Source of the DNA: Otis tarda
Lineage: Eukaryota; Chordata; Aves; Otidiformes; Otididae
DNA length: 64,000 nt
Assembly: GCA_026413225.1 (NCBI GenBank)
Contig: CM048575.1
Location: 2,942,001 to 3,006,000, forward strand
Direction: 5' to 3'
The notes under the pieces are model-generated. The model had not been told where the DNA came from and did no database searches. It saw only the letters and a list, made by a program, of their open reading frames with translations. Of the stretch, positions 24,263-36,742 are shown in pieces. The position numbers and the translations under genes were made by a program. Each line of letters begins with the position of its first letter. Position 1 is the stretch's first letter.

Positions 24263-24728
24263 ACAACTGCTCTCATACACTGAGTCCCCAGCCAGGTTTT
24301 CGTGCATATTTGGGTGCATGGCACAACAGCCAGCCAAGCCCTCCACTCCCGACCCCCTGGGATGTGACTGTCCTCCAGTCTGAAGGTACTAAAACAAGGA
24401 GGTTTCATTTTTGAAACCTCCCTCTTTTCATTTTTGGTGCAGTATAATTCACACTGACTACTCAGACCCTCCTCTCCACTATGTTGGCTGCCTGTCAGGG
24501 TGGAGGCTTCCCCCCAGCATCTCTGACTGTGCACCCACCAGCATGCAGCTGGGCTAGTAGCTCTCTTCCAATCTGGTTTGATATTTTCTGGAAGAAAGAT
24601 CCTCTTCCCAAGTCCCTGAAGGTTCTGTGCAGTTAACCTTAGCAAGTCATTTACCTCTGAATAGGTTTCTCCCTAAACCACTCAGAGCCCACACCACCCT
24701 CCCTCTCCCCATCCCTCAAATTCAACTT

Positions 24729-24958
24729 AGAATCATAGAATCTCAGAATGGTTTGGGTGGGAAGGGACCTTCAAAGCCCATCCAGTCCAACCCCCCTGCA
24801 AGGAGCAGGGACATCTCCAACCAGATCAGGTTGCTCAGAGCCGCGTCCAGCCTGGCCTGGAATGTTGGCAGGGATGGGGCATCCACCACCTGAGCCAGTG
24901 CTCCACCAGTATCATTGTAAAGAATTTTTTTTCTAATATCTGATCTGAATCTGAACTT
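24729..24958 (-). mobile_element. CR1 LINE, 5'-truncated 3' end
   Basis: The plus strand begins with the inverted CR1 tail (AATCATAGAATC) and continues with GGTTTGGGTGGGAAGGGACC, GGAGCAGGGACATCTCCAAC, GATCAGGTTGCTCAGAGCC and CCTGGCCTGGAATGTTGGC, ending around AATATCTGATCTGAATCTG. It is a minus-strand 3' fragment of about 230 bp with a small deletion where other copies have CTCTCTGGGCAACC. The frames at 24627-24893 and 24743-25024 are readings of it. Confidence 0.94.
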
Positions 24959-25209
24959 ACAAAAAGAGGAAAGGGCATTTGGTAAAGGGTGAACTGAGGC
25001 ACACAGGATAGCCCTGAGATACATAGACCCCTAATCCTGGGTGACATCTAGAAGGGAGTCATTTCACCCAGCCACACCTGGTTTAGAGGAGGAGGAATGA
25101 CTTAGCCTGTGAGTCTGCTTGGGGGGGTCACCAGGCACCTGGACCATAGAAGCAAGACTCCCCAGCCCCTCGAAAGGTTATTTTGGCATTCAGGGGGCAG
25201 AGCAGTGGG

Positions 25210-25223
25210 AAAAAAAAAAAAAA
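25210..25223 (+). repeat. Poly(A) run, 14 bp
   Basis: Fourteen A in a GC-rich context. Simple sequence only. Confidence 0.85.
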
Positions 25224-28200
25224 GGCGCTGTAGGGCAACACATATGAGCTCTGGTGAAGTGACTCCTCCTACCTGGAGCAGAGATGCTGGGGATGGGGCA
25301 GGAGCCCATTTTGGTCAGGTCTCACTGGGTGTTGGTGTGGCTGTTAGTTCAAAGGTGTTTTGTACCTCCTCTGAAAGACACTTGCAATGGGACGTTTTGA
25401 TATCTGTGTTTTATCTTTCCTCATTGGTTTGTTTGTCCTGGAGAAGGCATTTTCACCACCTTCTCCACAACAGAAGAGACATAGAGCATGAACTCTCTGG
25501 TCTGGAAGGCTCTCCTGGACATCCTCAGGGGCAGTTTATCCCTGTGTGGGGCAGAGGCAGACGTGGTGGAGTACAAAAGCCTTAAGTTCACTGAGATAAC
25601 AGAAGCCAAGTGGCTGCGATCTAAGACTCACCACACCTATGACCTGCTTGAAAACCTACACAGACACTGAGAACAGGAAAAGTCATCTGCATGGTCTGAA
25701 GGGGACAGGACACTGGAGCTAGTGATGGATGCTCAGCTCCAACTGCTGTCTGGGCTGCATCCAGGAACTCCATCTCATGCACGGTAGCATATCATGGTGA
25801 TGCATTTGGCTCCAAGAGGGCTGCTCTTCATTTGGTTTCCACCATACAGCTTGAGAAGAAGACAACGCTGCCCAGGACCTGCAGATGACAAAACCTTGGT
25901 TTCAAACATCCAGAAATCAGCCCTTCATAAACAGATGACTGAAAAGGTCTGAATTTCCACAGCCCCAACCCAACCCAGACCCAAACCTTCCATATAAATG
26001 CAAGAATGTATGCTTTTGACTAGTCCTGCTTCTGTCTCGGCTCCCAGCCATCCCATGAGCCAGATTGTCCTCTGAAGAGTCTCCAGTCTCCCTGGAAGTC
26101 CAGAATAACATTTTGGCAATGGCATAGACGGGAAACAGAGCCAGGAATTGAAGTTACTGAACACTTCCCTGGAGATGCCTGCAAAGCAGTTGTCTATCAT
26201 TTGAAGAACTGAACAGGTCTAGACTGGAGCAGAGAGAGACAGTAACATGGGTCTGGTCAGGAACAGATCACTATGTTATGGTAGACCCTTCTTGGATCTG
26301 TGAGAAGCCCATAAGTGACACCTTTGCTTTGAATATCTGCCTTATCAAGGTGCCTGGAGAAAGGAATTGCCCTTCCCTCACTACAAAAGCACGTGGCAAA
26401 GGTGTGAGACTCTACTTCCCTGCTCTGCAAGAGCTCAAAGAAGAGGAGGGGACTGCTGCTACAGGGCAGAGTCGCGGCAGTGCTGCTTTCTTTGGATGCA
26501 GGGTTCACAGTACGCTTGGCTGAAGGTCTTCCATGTGCTAAGTCTTCCCCTGCTTCCAATCTTTAGATGTCTAATTTTTCTGGAAAACTTTTTTGCTAGG
26601 AGAATGTTTCAGATCCTATTTGAACCGTAGCCCATAAACTGCTCTTCTCTCTCCACATGGGTCTGAGCCCATGCGTCTGCATCTGTTCCCGGGGATGCCT
26701 TGAGGCACTGCGTGTTCATACACCCACTGCAGACCACAGTCTGGTGTTGCTTAATCGTACTAAATCACAGAAAATGACAACATGCTCCAGCTGCGAGTGA
26801 ACAGAGACACCTTTATGCGCTGACTGAGCCAGAGCAGAGGAACATCTCACGCTGAGTAAGACAAAGGAGCCTGCAGCAAAGGTTCGGGGATGACCTCTCT
26901 GACTTAGCTGTAAGAAACAGAGGATCTGGAATTGCCCCTCTCAGATGTTCTTGGTGCCAGTCTGGGCTGTGCTGGTGCTCCCTGGTTCTGCTGGGATTTG
27001 GTATCTGCACAGAGAACCACACCACAGCACACTGAAGCACGGGCTGCCTGTCTTTGGGTGAGGCTGTGTGCCCTGGGGGCTGTCACCATGGGGTGGTGAT
27101 GGAGGGGACACATCTTAGCTCTGCCCATGGCTCCTCTGAGTCTGCAAACCCAGAGCCAGCTCTTCTCTAGAGATGTTTTGCTACCCACTGTCCAAGGATA
27201 TTCTGTTCTCATGGGCTCACAAGTGAAGGCCACACAACATCGATCAGGACTGCTCATCCAAGTAACCACAACAGGATTCTGGAGTAAAGTACAGATAAAC
27301 ACTGCGACTTAGCTTCCTGCCGTTAGCAGAGGTTTTTCACTGAGCAATAGCCACTGCATTCATCACACAGCAGAACTGCTTTTCTGGCTATGATCCTGCT
27401 CAGAGGGCCTCTTTATTTGGGAGAGACAGGATGGACAGCAGTGTGCTGGTATACACGGCTTGTTGCAGGAGCACCTCTTGTGTAGGATGCTTGCACAAAG
27501 CAGGAATGCTTTGGTGTGCAATTTACTTACCCCCATTGTAGCAAAGCAGTCTCACACAGTGCCGTAGCTCTGCCCCGTCCCCGCTGAGCACCACTGCACA
27601 TCATGTGGTGACCCTTTCGGCCTCCACAGCATGGGCACGCTAAACCCAGGATGTGGAGAGAATCTAAACCAGCAAAAACCCAACCTAATGAGGCTTTTCA
27701 AACAAAAAAAAAAAGCCAAAGGTGATTGTTGCTTTTAATTGGACATGCCCTGCTATGAGGGCGATGGAGGTGAAACAAAGGCTTCGGGTCAGGAAGAGCA
27801 GGTTGAGCGTGCGCCCTGCGTCCCCTCCCTGACTTTGCTGGGCAGCAGGGCCAGGAAAATGCATCATCCAGGCTGCACTGCAGGGGAACAAGTCTCCCAG
27901 AGCCCCAAACCCTTTCCCAAGGAAAGCTAGATTGACAGGAAAATCCCAGCCGATACACCACTAGTTGGCTTTTTTTCCCTCACCTTAGCCTCACCCATTG
28001 CTCATGAGGAAACTGGGACTTTAAAAGGCTGGAATGGGATGAGGAATAACAACGGGTTATTCAGTCATCAGCTCTGTCTCTGGTTCTTGATACCACTCTG
28101 GGGGTGTGTCCCGCCAGATCTGTGCCACAGTACAGTGGAGATGAGCCTGAAAACCTTCCTGCCTCCCAGGAATAAGGGACCAATTCGTGAGCATCAGGAG

Positions 28201-30489
28201 AATTTGAAACTGCAGGTTCAAGCTTTGTTCCCCACGTTGCGGTCTGGGCCAGGGATCTGTCATCCTCAAGCAGGAATGTACAGCTCGGTACGGATTAAAT
28301 TCTTAATGAAATTGGCACAACAGTGGATGGGTTTGTCTCATACTCTCAGTACCAGGTCTCTATCTTCCCTTCCAAGTCTCTGCAAAGCACAGGAAGGACT
28401 CTGACCCATCCAGCCAGACTGGGGTGGCTCTGCCAGCCGCAGGAGAGCTGCTGCCAGTGATGCTTCCCCAGCAAGTCTCTGCCTCCATATCCAGGCTGGT
28501 CCTGGTCAGGCAGGCACAGGCTGGCTCTGATGGAGCTCTGCTGGTCTCTGGGCACGGGAAAGGGCAAGCAGCAGGGAATGACCGGGCTGGCTGATTCCTG
28601 GGCACTGCAGCACGAGCCCTTTTGAACGGCCTCATCAGTTATTCACATAGCCCAAAGACCCAGCCTGCAGCTCTCCCTCCCTTGCCTCTCCTCGCTTTCC
28701 AAGCTCTCTGACATAATATGATTAGCCGTTTTTTCCACACCAGCACTGATTTTGGAAGATCATAGAACCACAGATGTCCCAGAGAGACACCTGAGGCATG
28801 CAGCATGCCCACGGGCTGGGAAAGCGCTGGAGTCAGCTGTGCTGCAAGCCACGGCTCAACTTGCTGGCCAATTTGCAGCGCACAGTTGTGGGACCCTTTG
28901 CTGGCAAAGTATCTGCTCCTTGCTGGGAGGCAGAAGGATTGGGGAGAGGCCAGGCTCTTTCCTAGAGACACCTGCCCTGCTTTGAGATGATGAGTAACCA
29001 CAGGCTGAGGCTAGGGAAGGATCCAGCCCCCAGCCTCTCAGGGTGGCCTCCCTGGAGCAGGGCAGTTCTCACAAGTCCACGATAGCACTGAGGAACTGGT
29101 GGATGAACTGTGCCACAAACACTCCTGCAAAGTCCTGCCCTGCCAGCAGAACAGGATCAGCATCTGTGGGGGATACAGGACAGTGGCTCCAGATGCACCC
29201 AACCCCTTCTTCCCCCTTGCCCTGCTACTCGCTCAACCTAGATGAGACCTGTCTCCTGTCTGGGATGTGGGGACAGGGAGTTTTTACTTCTCCTGTCCAG
29301 AAGAAGTGTCCTACAATGGCTGTGGAGCCAGTGTGTTGAGGATGGCATGTATTATTCATTACTCTCTTTCCATGTGCCATACAGACCTCTGCATCGCACG
29401 TGTACGCGCATTGTGTGCTGCTGAGGGTGGCACCACCTTTGCACGGCTGAGCTTTGTGTCCCTGCACCGACAGCAGATGGGGAGGATTGCCGTAAGCTCA
29501 GACACGGGAGTCTGCGTTGTTGATGGAGGAGCCCAGAGGGTCTGGTCCCGCTGGCGCAATGGCTGTGGTTCAGCACAGCTGAGGAGCTGTGGTTCCCCAG
29601 CAGACGGGCTGAGGGATGAGGGGATGTGGGGGGCGAGCAGCTGGGGTGCCAGGGTGATCAGGGCCCTTCTTGAGTCTGAACTGGACATTTGCCTTCTAGC
29701 TCCCTGGAAATCAGGTTTCCATGTGTGAGAGGGGATAATGAGAAGCCAGTAGACGCAGTGAGGCTGTGGCAAATCCTTCCACCTAAAAGCCAGCCGTGTG
29801 CAAGCTGGGATGCTCTCAGCCATGCCAGCTGCGCTCCAGGACACAGGCAATGCTTGCCAGTCTCTGGGCATGCATCTCTGAACTCCATCCCTCTGCCAGC
29901 CTCTTTGACATAGCAGAAGGTCTCTGATTGCAATGTTCATAGCAGCCTGGCCAGTGCTGGGGCAAGACAGATAAAGAGGTTTTATTTTTGGCTGTGGTGA
30001 AGAGGGTGAGGAGGGAGAAAACTGTGATACGACCAGAGCCATGTCAAGGGGAGATAAGTCTGGGCATCCACCCCAGCTGGCTAGTGCTCCGACCTCTCTG
30101 CAAGATGCTAGTGGCTCCTGACAACTGGAGGTCTTGCCAGCAAGGCTTTCCCCTTGCCCTCTCCCATTTCTTGGCCATACACACACAGAACCGGGGTGCG
30201 GGAAGAGGCATTTCAACTGGGCTGGGACGGAGAGCGGGGGCGGGTGATGTTGATCCCTCCTGCCAGGACGGAGATGTAGAGAAGAGGAGTGCTGGATGCT
30301 GGGAGCTGGGCAAAGGCTGCTGCTCTGTGCCTGCAGCCCATCCGGACATCACTGCCTGAGGCCACTGTCGCCCCGGGGGGAGTGGGACGTGCCGGTGCTT
30401 TGGCGAGAGCTCCGACCTGACCTGGCTGCTCATTTGTAACAGGCTCTGCGTTCACGCTGTGGTCTCCGTCTACAAGCACTCAGCTGCCT

Positions 30490-30690
30490 TGTCATCAGCC
30501 AATTCGATCCATCAGCTTCTTGACAGGCTCGGAGAATAAAAATAACCACCCATTTCTAAGTGCCTATTATGGCACTTTGAAAAATGCCTCCACAGGCGAG
30601 CCTGAATTATTCCCAAAGTACTCATTTTTTAAAAACGTTATTTTAATGTAATAAATTATTTGTACTGAAGAGTAAAAGATTATCCGTGTA
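30490..30690. promoter_or_regulatory. AT-rich candidate noncoding element
   Basis: Non-repetitive AT-rich sequence (GAATAAAAATAACC, TGAATTATTCCC, AATGTAATAAATTATTTG) between GC-rich flanks. It resembles conserved noncoding DNA in composition. It also contains AATAAA at 30535-30540, so a transcript 3' end is an alternative reading. Confidence 0.2.
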
Positions 30691-33054
30691 CCCTGATAGC
30701 TCTCTGCACAGTGAGGGGCGTGAGCCTGTGCCTCACGTGGGGAGGGCAGCGGAGAGCAGAGGAGCTCTGGGGCCACGGGGAGCTGAGGATTCGTCTCAGC
30801 CCTTTGGGAGCCACTGCTGATGGTCTCTGTGCTGTGGGGAAACACTGGTGGGAGACCTGTGGAGCTGCCATTACTGCTTAAAAAAGCCCACATAACCCAG
30901 GGGACCTTGAGGTGGCCCAGCACAATGCAGCATCCTCTGGGTGAGGGGACAGCCCTGGGCAGCCCAGCTCCACGGGATGGCAGTCGCCCATGGACCAGTC
31001 AGCTCATCGCTCGCAGCAGGAGAAGAGTTTGCTGTTGCTGCAGCTGGTCTGAGGTGGGCAGCTTCCAAAGGCCACCGCAGCATCCACCATGGAGCCAGGG
31101 AGGTGCTAAGGAGTCTTCTCAGCAACTCTACCGTTTCACAGGAGCATCATGGCATGGGGATGCTCAAATCCATGTGTTGGGCTGGGCCTGCCCAAGTGAA
31201 CCAGGCAGCAGGCACACACCCGGAAAATAAAGAAATGCCTGGCCTGGGCTTGCTTTGGGTGCAGACACTTGGACAGCCAGGCAGGGGTGGGATGGGATCT
31301 CTGCACCTGCTTGAGGGTGCCACAGTGACCTGCTCCCTGAAGCAGCAGTGCTCCAGAAAGACTTTGGGTTTTTTTTTAGCAGGATATTTTCAACATCTTT
31401 GGAGCTTTTTTTTTTTTCCTGTAGTATTCGATTATATTTTTAATACCTTTTTTTCCTTAATTCTGCTTTGGTTTAAGCTAAACCCCAAAATACTTGTTCT
31501 TCTCAGCCTTGTCTTGGTGAAAAAATGAAAAGAAGATGAGACCTTATTTAGTCTGAATGTTTTGGGTGAGTCAAAACAATGATGGGAATTTTTTGGTAAA
31601 TAATGATTTGTAAAACTGGGATTGAAAGAAGAGGAAGGTTCTGGCTTATGTTTCAAAGAACCCTTTCCTGGGAAGACAGACTCTCAGCATTGGCTACCGG
31701 GCTGCTCGAAAGCGTGGGAAACCATCACCGCTGAAGATGTGGGGACATTATCTTGGGGGGAGGCTGTGACTGCAGCTTCAGCTGTGCTGTGGGGGAAAAT
31801 GCTGGTGTTTGCTGCTGAGAAGGAGATCCTGTCAGGGGAGCCCAGTGCCCACCTCTGTCTCCAAGAGGGACCAAGGCAGCACAGGGACCGTGCACTGCCA
31901 CCCCTCCTGGTTGCCCCAGCTCCGCACTATTCCCACGCCTCTCTGGTGAGATTGCGCGGGCTCTGGAGTCGCTCTCCGACAGCCCTTCCACCTCAGGGGC
32001 TGGAGCCCATCACATCCCAGGGCTCTCCTCCCTGCCAGACCTCCCCTCCCTGAGTGCCTTGATTATAGGGTAGCCATTCAAATCATTTTAATGAGCTCAG
32101 CCTGCTGCTGTGAGGCACCAGTAACTATGGCAACTTCATTCAAAGGTGGCGTGCGTGGTGGCTGTGTCAGGATGTGTGTTTCGGGGAGCTGATTGGAGGA
32201 GACAGGCGAAGGTGGGAGTCCTTTGGGAATTTGGTCTTGTTTGCACGAGGGGTTTCATTTAAAGTGGTGATGGGTGGCACTCGCAGGATGCAGAGGTCCA
32301 AGGCAGACAAGTGCCCCTTGCTCCAGGGCCCCTCTGCCCACGGTCCCAGGAGACCTGGGGGCTCAATGCCATGGCAGAGCACGTTGCGGTAATGGGGGGT
32401 TCTCCTCTCCATCACTGTCCCAGACAGCACCTTGCAGACATTAGCAAATTGGTCTTGAACCCTAGTGAAGATCTTGGCTCTTGCTTTCTTCTGACACCCA
32501 GGGAAAACAAGTTGTCCCTCCAGGCTGATGGTGGAGCATTTTCTATCTGAGGGCAGGATCAGGCCCACGGTCCCACTTGAGGCAACGCAACCAAACCGGC
32601 GCTGTGCAGCTCACCCTGCCACCCCAGCTGTGCTGCTCGTCTCACTTACACCCAGGGCAGTCCTAAGGCACTCACACAAATTACGCGGTTTGTGTCTGCT
32701 TTATATTAACATCATAGACAGCCAGAGCAGGCATATTTTCCGAGTAAATCATGGCCGTACTCCTCTGGGCTGGGTTACACAGGGCACTGTATTCACAGAG
32801 GAAATAATTCTTATGTCTCAGTGCCACTGGCAGCCATGAAATCCCTGTCCAGCTGCCACAAACCTCTGTGGTCACACAGTTTATGAAGGTAAAATAAACA
32901 GGGCATGGGCACGTGGTGCAGCAGGTTCAACTGTGGGTCCAGCCCCTTCATGGTTTTGCCTGGATCCAGCTTGTGGGGGCTCTTTCCCCACGGGAAGCAC
33001 AGGTGAGGCCACCTTGTTTGGGAGGACAGAGTTGCCTGGATGCACGGTGTGCCT

Positions 33055-33100
33055 GGGGAAGGGCACCGCGTCCCTAGGGAAGGGCACCACGTCCTGGGGC
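33055..33100 (+). repeat. 21-bp imperfect tandem duplication
   Basis: GGGAAGGGCACCGCGTCC is followed directly by a near copy with CACCACGTCC in place of CACCGCGTCC. One base differs over the shared core. Confidence 0.75.
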
Positions 33101-33939
33101 ACCTGGTGTGCTGAGCACTCATCCGCTCGCTGCTGCGCCCGCTTGGGTAGCGCTTCCCAGCCAAACCCCAAAGCAAGGGGGCTTTAGCCTCCTCCCTTCG
33201 AGCAGTGTGTGTCCGCACTGTGACGCTCGAGGGTGAGAGAAGATCCCACAAAAGATAGATCCTCCCAGATTAACGCTCACCAGCTATTCATGTCCACGGC
33301 ACTGCACAGAGCTTGCCACAGAGTTTTGCTTGCTGGAATCAGTGTCCTAATTTCCCTCTCAGTCTCTGGTGTAAGCAAATCCTACAGAAACCGGAGCTTT
33401 CCTATAGACTCCATTTTTAGTACGTGTTTACACGCTCACTGAGAGTAGGGGAGGTGAAGCTACTCCAGACTGACATGTGTGATCTTGGATCGGTGTCTGG
33501 TCCCAGCTGAATTTTTCAAGCTAAGTCTCAGTGAGGTGTAAGGATTTTTTTAAGTGCATCCTGGATTGCATCAGCAATAAATTTGTGTTTATAGGCTTGG
33601 TAGCTAAAGCTTGTTTTTAGGGAAGATGTCAATGAATAGAGAACACATGATGGGTAGAAAGGTGGGGTTTTCAAGGGTCAGGGGTTGCAGAAGAGAAAAC
33701 TCTCCCCATGGACGCCGTATCTTGAAGTCTACTCAACCTCAGCCTTGTAGAAATAAGGAAAAAGAGAAATGTTCTCAACATATCTCTGAATCTGAAATAA
33801 AAGTTTCCCGCTCAAGCTGGAGCTGTTCCTGACTTTGTCTCCTTGCCCGTTTTAATGAATCCAGCTAGGATCACAGTTGCTGGGAATGCAGCATAGGAGA
33901 GGCACACAGGCAAGAAGTCAGGATGGAAGCACGGTAGGA

Positions 33940-34260
33940 ATTTCTTGGATGAATTGTGGGTTTTTTCCACTGGAAAATGCTGATTTTTTTCAAAACTGAC
34001 ACTTATTTTAAGAGAAGGTCACTTTTGATTAGTTTATTGACACAGAAAAAAAATTGGAAGGAGTTCTGAATTTGTCAAAATGAAGTGTTTTGACATTTTC
34101 AAAGGAGAAAAAAATAATCTATTTTCCAGTTCAGATGACCTCTTGTTTTGAAATTTAGGCTAATTATAATTAAACATTTCAAAAAGATGAATGCTTTGAA
34201 ATCAGACTTGGAAGGAAGTCTCAGCTCATGAATGTCTTTAAGATTTTGACTTTTCAGGAC
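33940..34260. repeat. AT-rich segment rich in TTTTGA/TCAAAA words, possible old repeat
   Basis: The segment is built largely of T- and A-runs joined by near-palindromic words such as CAAAATGAAGTGTTTTGACA, CATTTTCAAAGG and CATTTCAAAAAG. A second segment of the same style lies at about 49.8-50.3 kb. I recall reptile and bird interspersed repeats of this character but cannot name the family. It may equally be low-complexity DNA. Confidence 0.4.
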
Positions 34261-34406
34261 AAGCTGTGGTGGAATTCTTTGTGAAATCTGAGACATTAGC
34301 ACTTCCCTCACCTCAACTCAGGATGACACACGAGAAAATGCAGCCTTGTCGTGAAACTGGTATCATCTCTTGGCCAGCAGTGCCAAAGCTTTTCCTCTTT
34401 CTAAGA

Positions 34407-34550
34407 GGCCAGGTTGGAGGGGGCTCTGAGCAACCTGATCTGATTGAAGATGTCCCTGCTCCTTGCAGGTGGTTGGACTGGATGGGCTTTAACAGTCCCT
34501 TCCCACCCAAACCATTCTATAATTCTGTGATTCTGTGATTCTATGATTCT
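34407..34550 (+). mobile_element. CR1 LINE, short 3' fragment
   Basis: This sense-strand fragment covers GGCCAGGTTGG, GCTCTGAGCAACCTGATCTG, GATGTCCCTGCTCCTTGCAG and CCAAACCATTC, ending in tandem octamers (AATTCTGTG, ATTCTGTG, ATTCTATG). It is about 144 bp. Within it, the T-for-G change in GATCTGATTG and the missing Gs of the usual GCAGGGGGG mark it as a distinct, slightly decayed copy. Confidence 0.94.
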
Positions 34551-36682
34551 CTTTCCAGGTTCACAACAGATGGACCAGAGCAATTGAATCGGGATGTCTG
34601 CAGCTGACAGTGATGAGCAAAAAGCTCTGATGGCACACATGGGACACACAGCTCACAAAAAGTTGACTTTTCAGATGATCCTCTTGGCTGCTGACCCCAT
34701 CCTGAGCAGACGTTGCTTTACGGAAGGGAAGGAGACCCCCTCCCTGATCCATTGCACGCAAGGTGCAGCTGCAGCCAAAGAGGGGCCAACTGCAGTCATT
34801 GGCCCAGTGTTTTGGAGAGCCGAAGTTAGCTCCCAGCTTCAACACTTAAGAATGTTAAAAAGTTGTCTGAAGCCCACAGTCCCAAAATATTGGGTACTGA
34901 GGTCCCACTGGCACCTGTCAGGTATGAGATGCTCCTCTGTGCTGCTGGCCCTTCAGCAGAGTGGCTGGTGAGCAGCGGGACAACAGCCCCATTCATTGCA
35001 TCTTGTCTCTTGGGCAAGAGGCAGACGATGAACTCAAAGTGCAAAGGTGGTGTGAAGGTGTCTCTATTGAGTGCTTCATCTGAAAACTTCAGCTGCTCTT
35101 TTCAGGGCTCTGCAGATCCAGGCTTCTCCCTTCAATCCCCAGCCCCAGCTGATGGCCAGGAGCCAGGCAGCCCTCGCAGGCTGAGGATGCGTGCACAGCC
35201 TGGCTCGCCCGTGTCGGCAGAGGATGGTCCACGCTCTTCGCCTGGCGTGGAGCAGCTCCAGGCGAGCAGCAGGATGGGTGGGAGCTGCCAGCTTCTCTGC
35301 TCTGTTCCAAACAGGGGAGAGCCACTGAGCACACATGGCCCCTGGGCTCTATCATCTCCAGCCACAAAGCTCTCCTCTAAATTGCATTTGAGCTCATTGG
35401 AAGTGATTACATTTTCCTGGAAGGATCTGACCCTCTGGCTGCTGACTGCGATGGCAGTGCTCCTTCTCTGAACGGCTGCTGGCTGGAGGCTCGGCGGAGC
35501 GACAGCCAGCAGGAGCTGGGAGCTCTCTGCTTTCCCGTCCTTGGAAGCAGCTGTGGAGGCTCCTGGCTTGCAGGACAGCCAGATGGTCAGAGCGGTACTC
35601 CAGCGCAGAGGAGGTGTTTCACGCCCAGGAGAAAGCATACAAGGGCAGAGGGCAGAAGGCAAGGAAGAAGAGTGGTGGAGATAGTCTGCACTGCCTGCCT
35701 CGCCAGTCTGAGACAAAAAAAACCCAGACAGGACGGAGAATGTGACACCAGATCTCATTAGGCATTTATGCAACATCAGTGCTGCGGGACCAGCCAAGGT
35801 TCAGGGGTTTGGAGGTTTGCTCAGAGCCAGGAAGGCTTCTCTGGACTTGCCTGCACTTCACGCCAAGCAGACTCACTGTTTGGCTTCACAGTCTGGCGAA
35901 ACAGCTGCAACCAGCACCTTCTCAGGGAGCGAGTCCTGTCCCTCTCTAGCCCCACAGAAATCCTGGGAATGTCTCCACAGTTCAGACGACTCCAGCTCCC
36001 TGGGTAAAACATCCTGTTAGCTTTGCAGAGCCCAGGAGGAGGAGAGCAACTCACCTCTTCTCTTTGTTTCACGGACCCAGGTCCCTGGGAAGCTCTAAAG
36101 GAGGAATCCCCCTGGGTGCTAGTGGCAGTGACATACACGTCTCTGAGGTGCACAGCTGGAGAACAGACAGAAGTCGTTATTCTGGGTCTTAGGACATAGG
36201 TCTGGTTATCTCAGAGCAATGCAGGTTACTCTTAGCTCCAAAGCCTGTTGCTGTGTCACTTCTATTATTCCCCTTCTGACTTCTGGGTGTTTCTCTGCAC
36301 CCACAGGAGCATAACAAAGTGGATGGTCCAAGCTGCTGGCATCTGCCTGCATTGCATCTTCCTGACCATACTGCCCTGTCCCGTGGAGGGAGATGGAGCA
36401 CAGCCAAGGTCTGCATCCCTCCAAGTGCTCTTCCTTTCAGGAAGTGTCTATGATGGACCTGACCACATCACAGGGACAAGAATGAAGTGGAGAGGAAAGG
36501 AAAATACCTCTTCTTGTCTCCCAGATAGGCCAAACTAAAACTGGGGCATGGAAAGCACTGCAACACTTCTATGAAAGACATAGTTTGTGGACAATATCTC
36601 CGCCCATGTTTCCTAGATAGAGGAAAACTGTCATAAACCATGAAGTTAAAAACATATAAAGTGCAGAAAGTTCATAGTTAAT
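34551..36682. other. Gene-free stretch with overlapping long frames
   Basis: No exon or repeat recognised. A 202-codon plus-strand frame (34863-35471) and a 221-codon minus-strand frame (35132-35797) overlap one another, and neither shows a known domain. Long frames on both strands at once point to a local shortage of stop words in GC-rich DNA and not to two genes. Confidence 0.55.
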
Positions 36683-36742
36683 AATCATAGAATCATAGAA
36701 TAGTTTGGGTTGGAAGAGACCTTCAAAGGGTCACCTAGTTGT
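36683..36742 (-). mobile_element. CR1 LINE, extreme 3' stub
   Basis: Only the tail of a CR1 remains: inverted octamers (AATCATAGAATCATAGAA), TAGTTTGGGTTGGAAGAGAC, CTTCAAAGGG and a TCACCTAGTT end. At about 60 bp it is the shortest recognisable copy in the window, reflecting severe 5' truncation or a later deletion. The sequence after 36742 is not CR1. Confidence 0.9.

Larger units (their letters stand above)
18542..24728. other. Gene-free single-copy stretch
   Basis: No exon, RNA gene or clear interspersed repeat is recognised in about 6.2 kb. It contains a poly(A) run, a pyrimidine tract and one imperfect tandem duplication, listed separately. Open frames are all under 135 codons and unremarkable. 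Confidence 0.6.
24959..33939. other. Gene-free stretch including the longest open frame
   Basis: No exon, RNA gene or clear interspersed repeat is recognised in about 9 kb. A short GAACTGAGGCACAC word near 24990 hints at an old MIR-like SINE but is too brief to call. The longest open frame in the window, 285 codons on the minus strand (29359-30216), lies here. It has no recognisable domain, is Ser/Pro/Arg/Leu-rich as expected for a chance frame in GC-rich DNA, and is overlapped by plus-strand frames of up to 153 codons. Confidence 0.55.

Noticed and set aside
24627-25047. Several frames of 60-93 codons
   Set aside because: Readings of the CR1 copy at 24729-24958 and its flanks.
28735-28790. 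CR1 tail stub (GATCATAGAACCACAG)
   Set aside because: The following sequence does not continue as CR1, so the resemblance is too short.
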